The notes: generated by a model from the sequence alone, not told the origin. DNA of 64,000 nucleotides from Streptomyces griseocarneus (GCF_014655595.1 NZ_BNBL01000012.1:135135-199134), one strand, 5' to 3'. Shown: positions 1 to 9,905, counted from the stretch's first letter. Translations and numbers: made by a program.

Positions 1-44
1 TCGCCGCGGCCGCGGCGACGGCACCTCGAGGACCGGGCCGGTCC

Positions 45-644
45 TTACTTGGCCGGGGCGGGGGCCGACGCGGCGTAGGCCGCGTCCTTCATCAGCCACG
101 TGGCCAGCGGGTCGTCCTGCTTCTGCGGCGCCAGGGCGGTGAACGTGACGCCCAGCTTGATGGCGCCCTTGCGGTTGAGGTCCATGTCGTCCTGAACGGT
201 GACCAGGCCGCGCGGGATGATGATGCGGTACTTGATGTCCGCGCCGTCGCTGAACTCCACGCCCAGGGCGCGCTCGTCCTCGCCCTGGTCGGTCTTGATG
301 TCGTACTTGTAGACGCTGGTCTTCGGGTCGCTCTCGGCGACCGTGCCGCCGCCGAAGAAGAACGGCAGGGTGTCCTCGTTGAGCTGCAGCATGCCGAACT
401 TCACGGTGAGCTCGCGCTCGGTGTAGATCGTGCGCGCCGGGGTCAGCGACTGCCAGGTGTCGACGTTGGCGGTCTTGCCCTTGCGGCCGAACTTCACGCC
501 GTCGGTGCTGGTGTAGCCCAGGTCGCGCCAGCCGGCGCCCCACTCGGCGGTGCTGAGGTCGGTCGGGGCACTGGTGCCGGGCTTCGCGATGAGGATGCGG
601 CCGGTGCCGGCGACGCGGATCTCGCTCGGGTTCATACCGGGCAT
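45..644 (-). CDS. phage-type major tail (tube) protein
   Basis: A 199-residue protein that I read as a siphophage-type tail tube subunit. The N-terminus has a short strand containing GTGRILIAKPG, followed by alternating beta-rich segments with Gly/Asp turns (GWRDLGYTSTDGVKFGRKGK), typical of tail tube proteins. There is no signal peptide or membrane segment. The start is ATG at 644 because AAGGAGAA lies four bases upstream; the frame stays open to 740 but without a ribosome site. It is downstream of a probable tail terminator gene, the usual order in siphophage modules, and the module runs off the left edge. The assignment rests on overall character and context rather than a catalytic motif. 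A virion protein of another class is possible. Confidence 0.7.
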   Translation of the reverse strand: MPGMNPSEIRVAGTGRILIAKPGTSAPTDLSTAEWGAGWRDLGYTSTDGVKFGRKGKTANVDTWQSLTPARTIYTERELTVKFGMLQLNEDTLPFFFGGGTVAESDPKTSVYKYDIKTDQGEDERALGVEFSDGADIKYRIIIPRGLVTVQDDMDLNRKGAIKLGVTFTALAPQKQDDPLATWLMKDAAYAASAPAPAK

Positions 645-697
645 GTGGTTCTCCTTGAAGAGAGTGATGAAGACAGGGATGAAAAGCGGGTCGTGGT

Positions 698-742
698 GCA
701 TGACGAAGGCCCCGCCGGGAGCCGGCGGGGCCTTCGTCATGC
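698..742 (-). terminator. perfect 21-bp hairpin between the two tail genes
   Basis: Arms 698-718 and 722-742 are exact reverse complements (21 bp) with a 3-nt loop, G+C-rich and without a long T-run. It lies between the stop of the upstream tail gene (771) and the ribosome site of the tail tube gene. It could terminate or attenuate minus-strand transcription, or stabilise a processed 3' end. Confidence 0.75.
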
Positions 743-770
743 GTACGGTGCGGGGTGCCGCGGTCCGGCT

Positions 771-1178
771 CTACGCCGGGCGGAGCGAGAGGCGCACCGT
801 GGTGAGGTAGCGGTTGCCGGCGGGCCGGTTGTAGTCCGGCAGCCAGCGCACGGCCTCGGTCTCGACGACGTCGGTGACGACCGCGGTGCCGTAGCGGCTG
901 CCGCGGAGCTGGAGGAGTGCGGCGCGGACGGCGAGCGACACGGTGTGTGCCGTCCTCTTGTCCGGTCCGTAGACCTCCAACTCGACGAGGGGCTGGTCGA
1001 GATGGAGATCGTCGACCCAGGCGCCGCCGGTCCGGGAGACCAGCACCACCTTCTGCGTACCGTCGAAGTCGTTCGGCGGACGGTTGTCGACGACCACACC
1101 GGCCAGCTCCGGCCGGTACTTGAGGTTGTCGACGATGAGGCGTTCCACGTCGGGGAACGAGAGCAGGGCTTCGTTCAC
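771..1178 (-). CDS. probable phage tail terminator/completion protein
   Basis: A 135-residue protein starting VNEALLSFPDVERLIVDNL and ending in a beta-strand (YLTTVRLSLRPA). The alpha-helical start, central V-D-N-R-P-P segment and terminal strands resemble small tail-completion proteins (lambda gpU-like or DUF3168-like), which cap the tail tube and precede the tail tube gene in siphophages. The GTG at 1178 is chosen because AAGGAG lies six bases upstream. The reading frame continues upstream to 1373 but with poor coding character. No capsid or portal gene lies on its 5' side within the window; 1179-1693 is non-coding. The function is inferred from size, fold character and position. Confidence 0.55.
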   Translation of the reverse strand: MNEALLSFPDVERLIVDNLKYRPELAGVVVDNRPPNDFDGTQKVVLVSRTGGAWVDDLHLDQPLVELEVYGPDKRTAHTVSLAVRAALLQLRGSRYGTAVVTDVVETEAVRWLPDYNRPAGNRYLTTVRLSLRPA

Positions 1179-1693
1179 GAGCGCTCCTTGGCGTGCGGTG
1201 CCGCGTGCGCGGCGTGCGGAAGAGGAAGGGTGGGCCGCCGTTCGGCCCGTACGCGTCGGACCGCTCAACGCGAAGCGGCGGAGGCCGCGCCCTTGTCGTG
1301 GGCACAGCTCCGCCGCTGCATCTATTGTGAACGAGAACGCGCGAGCGCGCAACAAGAAGTTTCGAGCTCGCAATCAGGGTCGGTGGGCAGGGTCCCTGAG
1401 TGGACGTCAGCAGTCGCCCCGGAGCCGCTCCCTGACCTCTTTCTCCGTCCCTCACGCCACATGGGTAAAGGGTTCTAGGATTAAGTACCGGTCATCCGGT
1501 TTTCACTGCGGAGAGTTCGGACTGATGAGACGGAGTGTCAGAGTGGCGGGATAGATTAAGGGGCGATCGCGCACACTCCCGGGTATCTCACGACAGATGC
1601 GCTGGAGGTGTCACGGAGGGGCCAAATGAGTCGGCGAACAGCACCTGGGGGTGGCATGAGCGAGCAGGTCGTGATGTGCGGGGGACCCGCGCG
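1179..1693. other. non-coding region upstream of the tail genes
   Basis: No convincing gene on either strand. It contains two TTGCG-N4-CGCAA-like palindromes (1339-1373), which could control the minus-strand tail genes, and the 5' region of the plus-strand small gene at 1694. A 13-codon mini reading frame (1656-1697) overlaps the start of that gene. No clear -35/-10 pair could be assigned. Confidence 0.5.
1339..1373. promoter_or_regulatory. pair of TTGCG-N4-CGCAA-like operator sites
   Basis: Two 14-bp sites share a 5-4-5 architecture: 1339-1352 (GCGCG agcg CGCAA, 8/10) and 1360-1373 (TTTCG agct CGCAA, 9/10). They match the perfect palindrome at 3518-3531 and the 9/10 site at 3674-3687. They lie 160-195 bp upstream of the tail terminator gene. 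A local repressor, possibly the XRE protein at 3750, is the obvious candidate ligand, but that is inference. Confidence 0.45.
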
Positions 1694-1987
1694 ATGAGTG
1701 TGCACAGCGAGCGGATCACGGAGGTCGTGGCGGCCACCGTCGAGGTCGCCGCCGAGTCCGGGCAGGCCGGGATGTTCACCGACGAGGTCGCCCAGGCGCT
1801 CACGTCCGTCGTGGGAAAGCTCGCCGCCAAGGCCTTCGACGCCGCCGAGGTCCGGGGATTCGTCAGCGGCTGGCAGGAGGCCGTCGGGGCCGTCGAGGAC
1901 GGGAAGCAGCGGACCGCGGCCGGCGCCCAGGTGTACCGCATGCCGTCATGGAGCGCCGCCGACTCCGGCGGACCGTCCAAGGCCTAG
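1694..1987 (+). CDS. small hypothetical protein
   Basis: A 97-residue, mostly helical, Ala/Glu/Val-rich protein (MSVHSERITEVVAATVEVAAE...) with no signal peptide, membrane segment or recognised motif. The frame is open from 1535, but ATG at 1694 follows a G-rich stretch (GCGGGGGAC) and the Streptomyces-like codon bias starts about there. A 13-codon reading frame at 1656-1697 ends by overlapping this start (ATGA), so translational coupling is possible. The stop codon lies inside the first unit of a 16-bp tandem repeat. The gene faces the minus-strand HTH gene across a hairpin at 2113-2144. Function unknown. Confidence 0.55.
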   Translation: MSVHSERITEVVAATVEVAAESGQAGMFTDEVAQALTSVVGKLAAKAFDAAEVRGFVSGWQEAVGAVEDGKQRTAAGAQVYRMPSWSAADSGGPSKA

Positions 1988-2092
1988 CCGGCCCAACGCC
2001 TAGCCGGCCCAACGCCTAGCCGGCCCAACGCCTAGCCGGCCCAACGCCTAGCCGGCCCAACGTCCAGTCGGCCCAACGCCCCGTCGGTGCGC
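1982..2092. repeat. 16-bp minisatellite over the stop codon
   Basis: The unit GCCTAGCCGGCCCAAC occurs five times without change (1982-2061), followed by a diverged copy (2062-2077) and a partial copy to about 2092. The first unit carries the TAG stop of the upstream gene, so copy-number change would leave the protein intact. Each unit includes the short palindrome GCCGGC. Confidence 0.9.
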
Positions 2093-2112
2093 GCCCGGCC
2101 GGTGCGCGCGGA

Positions 2113-2144
2113 AGTGCCCCGGGGCCTGTGGGCCCCGGGGCACT
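2113..2144. terminator. 14-bp hairpin between convergent genes
   Basis: Arms AGTGCCCCGGGGCC (2113-2126) and its exact complement (2131-2144) with loop TGTG. It sits between the convergent genes ending at 1987 and 2172 and can act as a bidirectional terminator. AT-rich sequence follows on the plus strand (TATATATA near 2157). Confidence 0.7.
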
Positions 2145-2171
2145 GATACGTCTCGTATATATAGGGGACTC

Positions 2172-2375
2172 CTACGGGCCCGCCGGTGGCCGGCCCCGCT
2201 CGTGCGCCCGCCTCGTCGCGCGCTCCGCCGCGAAGACGTCCTCCAGGCGGAAGAGGTGGCCGCGGCCGCGCCGGCCGGCCGGGGCCAGGTGCCCCAGCTG
2301 GACCCACTTGCGGATCGTGTCGGGCACGACCGCCGTCTCCTGGGCCGCGATCGCCGTCGTCACCAGGGTCGTCAC
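2172..2375 (-). CDS. small HTH (MerR/excisionase-type) DNA-binding protein
   Basis: A 67-residue protein. The segment AIAAQETAVVPDTIRKWVQ reads as a helix-turn-helix and is followed by a G-H-L-F-R-L-E-D strand-turn typical of MerR-like/excisionase (HTH_17) folds. No dimerisation or effector domain is present, so it is a stand-alone DNA-binding module. Its ATG overlaps the stop of the upstream Cys-rich gene by four bases (2372-2375), which implies translational coupling as the third gene of an operon led by the WhiB-like gene. It could be an excisionase/recombination directionality factor or a regulator; no integrase is visible in the window. Confidence 0.65.
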   Translation of the reverse strand: MTTLVTTAIAAQETAVVPDTIRKWVQLGHLAPAGRRGRGHLFRLEDVFAAERATRRAHERGRPPAGP

Positions 2376-3016
2376 GGCGTGCTCCCCTCGAGGATCCCGT
2401 CAAGGCTCCCCTCGAGGTTCCCCTCGAAGCCTTCGCCGAGGCTCTCCCCGAGCCGGTCCCAGTCCGCCCGGACCCACTCATGGCGGTACCGGTCGTCCGT
2501 ACGGCAGCCGCAGGCCGGGTCCTGGCAGCGGCAGCCGGGGTTGACGCACAGGATCGTCTCGCGCCGGGGGAAGACGCGCAGCGATACGGAGTCGCAGTGG
2601 ACGCAGCGGCCCCGCACCCGGACCGGGGTCTCCGCGTCGCCGAGGGCGAGGGAGCAGCGGTGGGCCATCCGGCGGGTCTCGCCGCGCACGTGGTCGGCGA
2701 GGGCGGGGTCCGGGTGGGCGGCGACGCGGTCCAGCAGGGAGATCAGCCGGAGCAGGCGCTCGGGGACGGTGCCGCGCCGCGGGCGCGGCAGGCCCAGCTT
2801 CTCGGCGACGGCCTCCTCCAGCTCCACCACGCCGTCGGTGACGTCGCGGATGGTGTCGGAGACGAAGAGCCGGATGGGCGCGGAGGGGCCGGCCGGGGGC
2901 CGGGCGCCGGTGGGGGAGGGGCGGGCGGTGCGGCTGGGGGCGAGCTCGCGGCCCAGCTCCGGGAACTGACGGAGCAGGACCCTCAGCCAGACGCCGGGGC
3001 TGTCCTTCGCGGTCAT
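2372..3016 (-). CDS. cysteine-rich (zinc-ribbon-like) hypothetical protein
   Basis: A 214-residue protein with seven cysteines in its C-terminal half: C138, C141, C157, C162, C164, C169 and C171 (CVHC ... CVNPGCRCQDPACGC). This suggests a metal-bound ribbon. The N-terminal half is helical and hydrophilic (residues 50-120). The C-terminus is an E/D-G-rich tail from internally repetitive DNA. The ATG at 3016 follows GGAGGAG and overlaps the stop of the WhiB-like gene by four bases; its own stop overlaps the next start by four bases. The function is unknown. The context suggests a transcription-associated accessory protein in a phage-like regulatory operon. Confidence 0.65.
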   Translation of the reverse strand: MTAKDSPGVWLRVLLRQFPELGRELAPSRTARPSPTGARPPAGPSAPIRLFVSDTIRDVTDGVVELEEAVAEKLGLPRPRRGTVPERLLRLISLLDRVAAHPDPALADHVRGETRRMAHRCSLALGDAETPVRVRGRCVHCDSVSLRVFPRRETILCVNPGCRCQDPACGCRTDDRYRHEWVRADWDRLGESLGEGFEGNLEGSLDGILEGSTP

Positions 3017-3384
3017 GACGGCTCCTCCAGGTGATCCGGGCGATGCGGGTGGTCCATGTGGTCCAAGCGATCCGAGTGGTCGGCCGGACGGTCGGCGGCG
3101 AGCGCTTCGGGGACGGGCACTTCTCTGCCGTTGCGCCACAGGCGTCCTCCGCTCACCCCGTCGAACCAGCTCTCCCGGGGCGCGACGGCCTCCAGGCAGT
3201 AGCGGCGTACGGGGCAGACGGCGCAGGCCCGCAGGGCGGGGAGCGCGGCCTGGGGGCGGCGGGCGAAGACGGCGCCGTCCGGCAGGCCGGCGCAGGCGGC
3301 GTGGGTGCGCCAGTCGGCGGGGCGGCGGGCGGGGCCGGGGTGCGGGTAGCCGGAGACGGGTGCGCGGAGCGCGGATGCGGGCAT
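3013..3384 (-). CDS. WhiB-like (Wbl) iron-sulfur transcription factor
   Basis: A 123-residue protein with the Wbl signature: C31, then C54-x2-C57-x5-C63 (CAVCPVRRYC), which bind a 4Fe-4S cluster in the family. The following turn is GVSGG, where most members have GVWGG, so the conserved Trp is replaced by Ser. A basic patch (RLWRNGRE, about 81-88) follows. The C-terminus is a repetitive Asp/His tail (about 101-119). Wbl proteins are actinobacterial and actinophage regulators that bind sigma-A. It leads a three-gene minus-strand operon with 4-bp overlaps. The start at 3384 is preferred over upstream in-frame codons because the Wbl homology begins shortly after it and GAGGGGGAC lies upstream. 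Confidence 0.85.
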   Translation of the reverse strand: MPASALRAPVSGYPHPGPARRPADWRTHAACAGLPDGAVFARRPQAALPALRACAVCPVRRYCLEAVAPRESWFDGVSGGRLWRNGREVPVPEALAADRPADHSDRLDHMDHPHRPDHLEEPS

Positions 3385-3517
3385 GGCGGGTCGGTCCCCC
3401 TCGGGCGCGGGTGGTGCGTGGGTGCGGGTGGTGCCGGGCGGTGTGCGGGTGCGTACGGCGGGCGTCCGGGATGCGGGTGCGTGCGGGCGTGCGGAGACGA
3501 ACGGACCGGCCGGTTTG

Positions 3518-3564
3518 TTGCGACTACGCAATGAACCGTACCCAGCTTGCGTGCGAGAGCGCAA
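3518..3564. promoter_or_regulatory. two TTGCG/CGCAA palindromes upstream of the Wbl operon
   Basis: Site one, 3518-3531, is TTGCG acta CGCAA (perfect inverted repeat). Site two, 3547-3564, is the same pair of half-sites with an 8-bp spacer. They lie 134-180 bp upstream of the Wbl start. Binding protein unknown; the adjacent XRE regulator or the Wbl protein are candidates. Confidence 0.6.
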
Positions 3565-3673
3565 CAAAGGTCACGGGAGTGCCCTTCCGTATCTCCCGTC
3601 GTGGCGGCAACCCGGCAGTTGAACGACCGGTCCCCGGCCCTTTGGCGTGAATTTCCCCCTCCGAGGTAGCCAG

Positions 3674-3687
3674 TTGCGCGCGCGCAC
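3674..3687. promoter_or_regulatory. TTGCG-N4-CGCAC operator-like site before the XRE gene
   Basis: TTGCG cgcg CGCAC, one mismatch from the perfect palindrome at 3518, placed 63-76 bp upstream of the XRE start. Its position would allow autoregulation. Confidence 0.45.
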
Positions 3688-3749
3688 TCCATCCTGGTCA
3701 TTGCGTGCGCGATCGGACGGTAGGGTTCTGGGTGCGGAGGGAGCGTGTT

Positions 3750-4217
3750 ATGGGCGAAAAGGGCTCGGACATGGAGCGGTTCGCGGGCTGGGTCGAGCAT
3801 CTGATGCGGGAGCGCGGATACGACATCGACAGCCCGCGGGGCGGTGGCAGGTCACGGCTGGCGGAGGACGCCGGGGTGCACCGCGCGGCGGTGACCCGGT
3901 TGCTGCAGCGCCAGAGCCTGCCGGACCTGGAGACCATGCGTGCCCTGGCACGGGTCCTGGGCGTCGGGCTGCGCGACATGCTGATCGAGTCCGGCAAGGT
4001 CTCGGCGGAGGACCTCCCGCTGCCGGGCGGGACGCCGGCCGGCGCGGGCGAGCGGGCCGGCGGGCGCGTGACGCCGCCGGAGGCCGCCGAGCTGCTGGGC
4101 ATCCCGGACAGTCACCGCCGGCAGTTCGTGGAGATGACGGAGATGATCCTCGCGGTCAGCGGGGCCCGTCCGGGGGACGCGCGGCCCGCCCCGAGGGGCG
4201 TGTCGGCCGGCCGCTGA
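3750..4217 (+). CDS. XRE-family (Cro/CI-type) helix-turn-helix regulator
   Basis: A 155-residue protein. Residues about 7-75 form a Cro/CI-type domain: RFAGWVEHLMRERGYD, then SRLAEDAGVHRAAVTRLLQ (the HTH), then PDLETMRALARVLGV. The C-terminal half contains TPPEAAELLGIPDSHRRQFVEMTEMI, probably an interaction segment. The ATG at 3750 has GGAGGGAG eight bases upstream; the frame is open from 3705 without a better site. It is transcribed toward rpsL but is separated by a non-coding region with a strong promoter. The surrounding palindromes suggest that it represses itself, the Wbl operon and perhaps the tail genes, which remains untested. Confidence 0.8.
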   Translation: MGEKGSDMERFAGWVEHLMRERGYDIDSPRGGGRSRLAEDAGVHRAAVTRLLQRQSLPDLETMRALARVLGVGLRDMLIESGKVSAEDLPLPGGTPAGAGERAGGRVTPPEAAELLGIPDSHRRQFVEMTEMILAVSGARPGDARPAPRGVSAGR

Positions 4218-4323
4218 ATGTGGTCGCCGTCACCCGTTCGGCGACCCACGGCGCGCCCCGCGAGGCCCCTTTGATCTGCGACGTGCGCAGGCCGCGGGGG
4301 TGTCCTCCGTGTGTGCATTTGTT
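4218..4323. other. intergenic region between XRE gene and str promoter
   Basis: Non-coding. No clear rho-independent hairpin; it runs into the str operon promoter at 4324. Confidence 0.4.
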
Positions 4324-4352
4324 TTGACCCCAGCCCATGCGGTAGGTACGCT
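4324..4352 (+). promoter_or_regulatory. str operon promoter
   Basis: TTGACC (4324-4329), a 17-bp spacer and TACGCT (4347-4352), a good primary-sigma promoter. The preceding context TGTTTTGACCCC recurs at the rplM promoter (37231), which suggests a common ribosomal promoter type. Transcription would start near 4359, about 210 bases before rpsL. Confidence 0.75.
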
Positions 4353-4566
4353 CTGACCTTGTGCCTGGGGTGTCCCTGGGCTCTCGTGCGTGCCTTCAAA
4401 CCGTGCGAGAGGCCCGGAACCGGGCGGTCCTGAACCGTTCGGAGACACCGAAATCTGCATCGGTCCACCATTCGGTGGAGTCTGCAGCCTTCGACACACC
4501 CGACCGCGTGGGTCGGTGGTTCCAGGTTAGTTTTATCGTGATCGGCACACAGAAACCGGAGAAACG
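4353..4566 (+). promoter_or_regulatory. rpsL 5' leader with conserved element
   Basis: A leader of about 210 bases without a gene. It contains a 6-bp hairpin (TCCACC attc GGTGGA, 4464-4479) and a 25-bp element (4492-4516) that matches 24/25 bases of the rpsJ leader at 13714-13738. The element contains an inverted repeat CCGACC gcgtg GGTCGG. It may be a shared regulatory RNA structure for ribosomal operons. Confidence 0.6.
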
Positions 4567-4938
4567 GTGCCTACGATCCAGCAGCTGGTCCGGAAGGGCC
4601 GGCAGGACAAGGTCGAGAAGAACAAGACGCCCGCACTCGAGGGTTCGCCCCAGCGCCGCGGCGTCTGCACGCGTGTTTTCACGACCACCCCGAAGAAGCC
4701 GAACTCGGCGCTCCGTAAGGTCGCGCGTGTGCGTCTGACCTCCGGCATCGAGGTCACCGCTTACATTCCGGGTGAGGGCCACAACCTGCAGGAGCACTCC
4801 ATCGTGCTCGTGCGCGGTGGCCGTGTGAAGGACCTGCCGGGTGTTCGCTACAAGATCATCCGCGGTTCCCTCGACACGCAGGGCGTCAAGAACCGTAAGC
4901 AGGCTCGCAGCCGCTACGGCGCCAAGAAGGAGAAGTAA
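4567..4938 (+). CDS. rpsL: 30S ribosomal protein S12
   Basis: A 123-residue protein of the small-subunit decoding centre, of normal family length. It contains the conserved loops TTPKKPNSALRK and RVKDLPGVRYK. Residues K43 and K88, whose replacement gives streptomycin resistance or altered antibiotic production in Streptomyces, are both the sensitive wild-type lysine. The Asp in KDLPG (D89) is the site of methylthiolation in other bacteria. The start is GTG at 4567. It is the first gene of the str operon and its last codons supply the AAGGAG site of rpsG, which starts two bases after its stop. Confidence 0.98.
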   Translation: MPTIQQLVRKGRQDKVEKNKTPALEGSPQRRGVCTRVFTTTPKKPNSALRKVARVRLTSGIEVTAYIPGEGHNLQEHSIVLVRGGRVKDLPGVRYKIIRGSLDTQGVKNRKQARSRYGAKKEK

Positions 4939-4940
4939 GA

Positions 4941-5411
4941 ATGCCTCGTAAGGGCCCCGCCCCGAAGCGCCCGGTCATCATCGACCCGGTTTACGGCTCC
5001 CCCCTGGTGACGTCGCTCATCAACAAGATCCTCCTGCACGGCAAGCGCTCCACCGCCGAGCGCATCGTGTACGGCGCCATGGAGGGTCTGCGCGAGAAGA
5101 CCGGCAACGACCCGGTCATCACCCTCAAGCGCGCTCTCGAGAACGTGAAGCCGGCTCTCGAGGTCAAGTCCCGCCGCGTCGGTGGCGCCACCTACCAGGT
5201 GCCGGTCGAGGTCCGTCCGGGCCGCGCCTCCACCCTGGCGCTGCGCTGGCTGGTCGGTTACTCCCGCGCCCGTCGCGAGAAGACCATGACCGAGCGCCTC
5301 ATGAACGAGCTGCTGGACGCCTCGAACGGTCTCGGCGCCTCGGTCAAGAAGCGTGAGGACACGCACAAGATGGCCGAGTCCAACAAGGCCTTCGCGCACT
5401 ACCGCTGGTAG
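4941..5411 (+). CDS. rpsG: 30S ribosomal protein S7
   Basis: A 156-residue primary assembly protein of the 30S head that binds the 3' domain of 16S rRNA and contacts E-site tRNA. The sequence from MPRKGPAPKRP to NKAFAHYRW covers the whole family with the usual conserved segments (GKRSTAERIVYGA, RRVGGATYQVPVEV). The ATG at 4941 is two bases after the rpsL stop, with the ribosome site inside rpsL, so translation is probably coupled. fusA follows after 39 bases. Confidence 0.98.
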   Translation: MPRKGPAPKRPVIIDPVYGSPLVTSLINKILLHGKRSTAERIVYGAMEGLREKTGNDPVITLKRALENVKPALEVKSRRVGGATYQVPVEVRPGRASTLALRWLVGYSRARREKTMTERLMNELLDASNGLGASVKKREDTHKMAESNKAFAHYRW

Positions 5412-5450
5412 TCGCTACCCCCATCGAGAACCGAGAGAAGACTGAGCCAT

Positions 5451-7571
<2,121 letters not shown>

Positions 7572-7609
7572 CGAGCTCCGTCTCCATAGACGAGGCTCAC
7601 GCCGTAGGC

Positions 7610-7636
7610 TTGACACCGACCGCTGGGGCATACCAC
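7610..7636 (+). promoter_or_regulatory. probable tuf promoter
   Basis: TTGACA (7610-7615), a 15-bp spacer and TACCAC (7631-7636) in the fusA-tuf gap. The -35 is consensus; the spacer is short and the -10 weak. An independent tuf promoter besides str read-through is known for Streptomyces, and this is the best candidate here. Confidence 0.45.
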
Positions 7637-7744
7637 GGCAAACCGTAAGGTTTCGCCGCGGTTGCCCCGGCGGCCGGCACCCCAGCAAAGATCCCTGGCG
7701 CCGATCGAAGTAAGGCGTACAGAACCACTCCCAGGAGGACCCCA

Positions 7745-8938
<1,194 letters not shown>

Positions 8939-8960
8939 GTTCTCTCTTACTTGACGGTCT

Positions 8961-8998
8961 GAGAGGGCCCGCACACCTTCGGGTGTGCGGGCCCTCTC
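8961..8998 (+). terminator. str operon terminator
   Basis: A perfect 17-bp stem (8961-8977 with 8982-8998) capped by TTCG, followed by GCCTTTTC. A textbook intrinsic terminator after tuf; it can also serve the convergent phosphoesterase gene. Confidence 0.9.
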
Positions 8999-9038
8999 GC
9001 CTTTTCCCGGACAGGTCCGTTCAGTCCGCTCGGTCCGC

Positions 9039-9905
9039 TCAGTCCGCTTCCGGGACGTACGGCAGGATCTGCCGCAGCAGCCCCTTGGGGTGCCCCCGGC
9101 GCCGCCATTCCCTCGGATAGCCGATCGAGACCTCCTCGAACCGGACCCCGTCGTACCAGGTGGTGCGCGGGATGTGCAGATGGCCGTACACCACCGCCGC
9201 GGTGCTGAACCGGGTGTGCCAGTCCCTGGTCAGGACGGTGCCGCACCACTGGGTGAACTCCTGGTACGTCATGACCTCCGTGGGCTCGCGCACCAGTGGC
9301 CAGTGGTTGACGAGCACCAGCGGCAGGGACGGGTCGTGCGCCGCCAGCCGCTCCTCGGTGGCCGCCACCCGCGCCCGGCACCAGTCGTCGGCGCCCTCGT
9401 ACGGCTCGGTGTGCAGCATGTACTCGTCCGTGCACACGATGCCCGCCGCGCGGGCCTGGGCCAGCGACTCCTCCTTGGTGGCGGCCGTGGGGGTGCGGAA
9501 GGTGTAGTCGTACAGCGTGAACAGCGGCGCCACCGCCACCGGCCCGCCCTCGCCCTCCCACACCGGCCAGGGGTCCTCCGGCGTCACCACGCCCATGCCC
9601 CGGCACAGCTCCACCAGCCGCTCGTAGCGGGCCGGGCCGCGCAGGGTGACCGGGTCCGTCCGCGGCGTCCACAGCTCGTGGTTCCCCGGGGTCCAGACGA
9701 CCTTGGCGAAGCGGCCGGCGAGCAGCTTGAGCGTGCGCTCGACGTCCGCGAACTTCTCGGCGACGTCGCCGGCCACGATCAGCCAGTCGTCGTCGGTGGT
9801 GGGGCGCAGGGATTCGGCGATGGGCACGTTGTCGGTCATGCCGGTGTGCAGGTCGCTGACGGCCAAGAGCCGTCGGCCTGGGCTGGGCGAATTCGGCTGC
9901 TGCAT
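9039..9905 (-). CDS. calcineurin-like metallophosphoesterase
   Basis: A 288-residue protein with the five metallophosphoesterase blocks in order: SDLHTG (D18, H20), AGDVAEKF, TPGNHELW, LVNHWPL and YGHLHIP. These residues bind a di-metal centre. No signal peptide or membrane segment, so it is probably cytoplasmic. Relatives in Streptomyces often neighbour a phosphopantetheinyl transferase, but none is adjacent here. The substrate is unknown. The ATG at 9905 is the first start; convergent with tuf across its terminator. Confidence 0.85.
   Translation of the reverse strand: MQQPNSPSPGRRLLAVSDLHTGMTDNVPIAESLRPTTDDDWLIVAGDVAEKFADVERTLKLLAGRFAKVVWTPGNHELWTPRTDPVTLRGPARYERLVELCRGMGVVTPEDPWPVWEGEGGPVAVAPLFTLYDYTFRTPTAATKEESLAQARAAGIVCTDEYMLHTEPYEGADDWCRARVAATEERLAAHDPSLPLVLVNHWPLVREPTEVMTYQEFTQWCGTVLTRDWHTRFSTAAVVYGHLHIPRTTWYDGVRFEEVSIGYPREWRRRGHPKGLLRQILPYVPEAD

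Larger units (their letters stand above)
3385..3749. other. divergent promoter region of the whiB-like operon and XRE gene
   Basis: A non-coding stretch between the minus-strand Wbl operon and the plus-strand XRE gene. It contains a perfect TTGCG-N4-CGCAA palindrome (3518-3531), a wider TTGCG-N8-CGCAA palindrome (3547-3564), a 9/10 site (3674-3687) and a further TTGCG half-site at 3701. A weak -10-like TAGGGT lies at 3721-3726 for the XRE gene. Confidence 0.6.

Noticed and set aside
1..18. Perfect 18-bp palindrome at the left edge (TCGCCGCGG and its complement)
   Set aside because: No loop, at the boundary, and in very G+C-rich sequence; too little context to call a feature.
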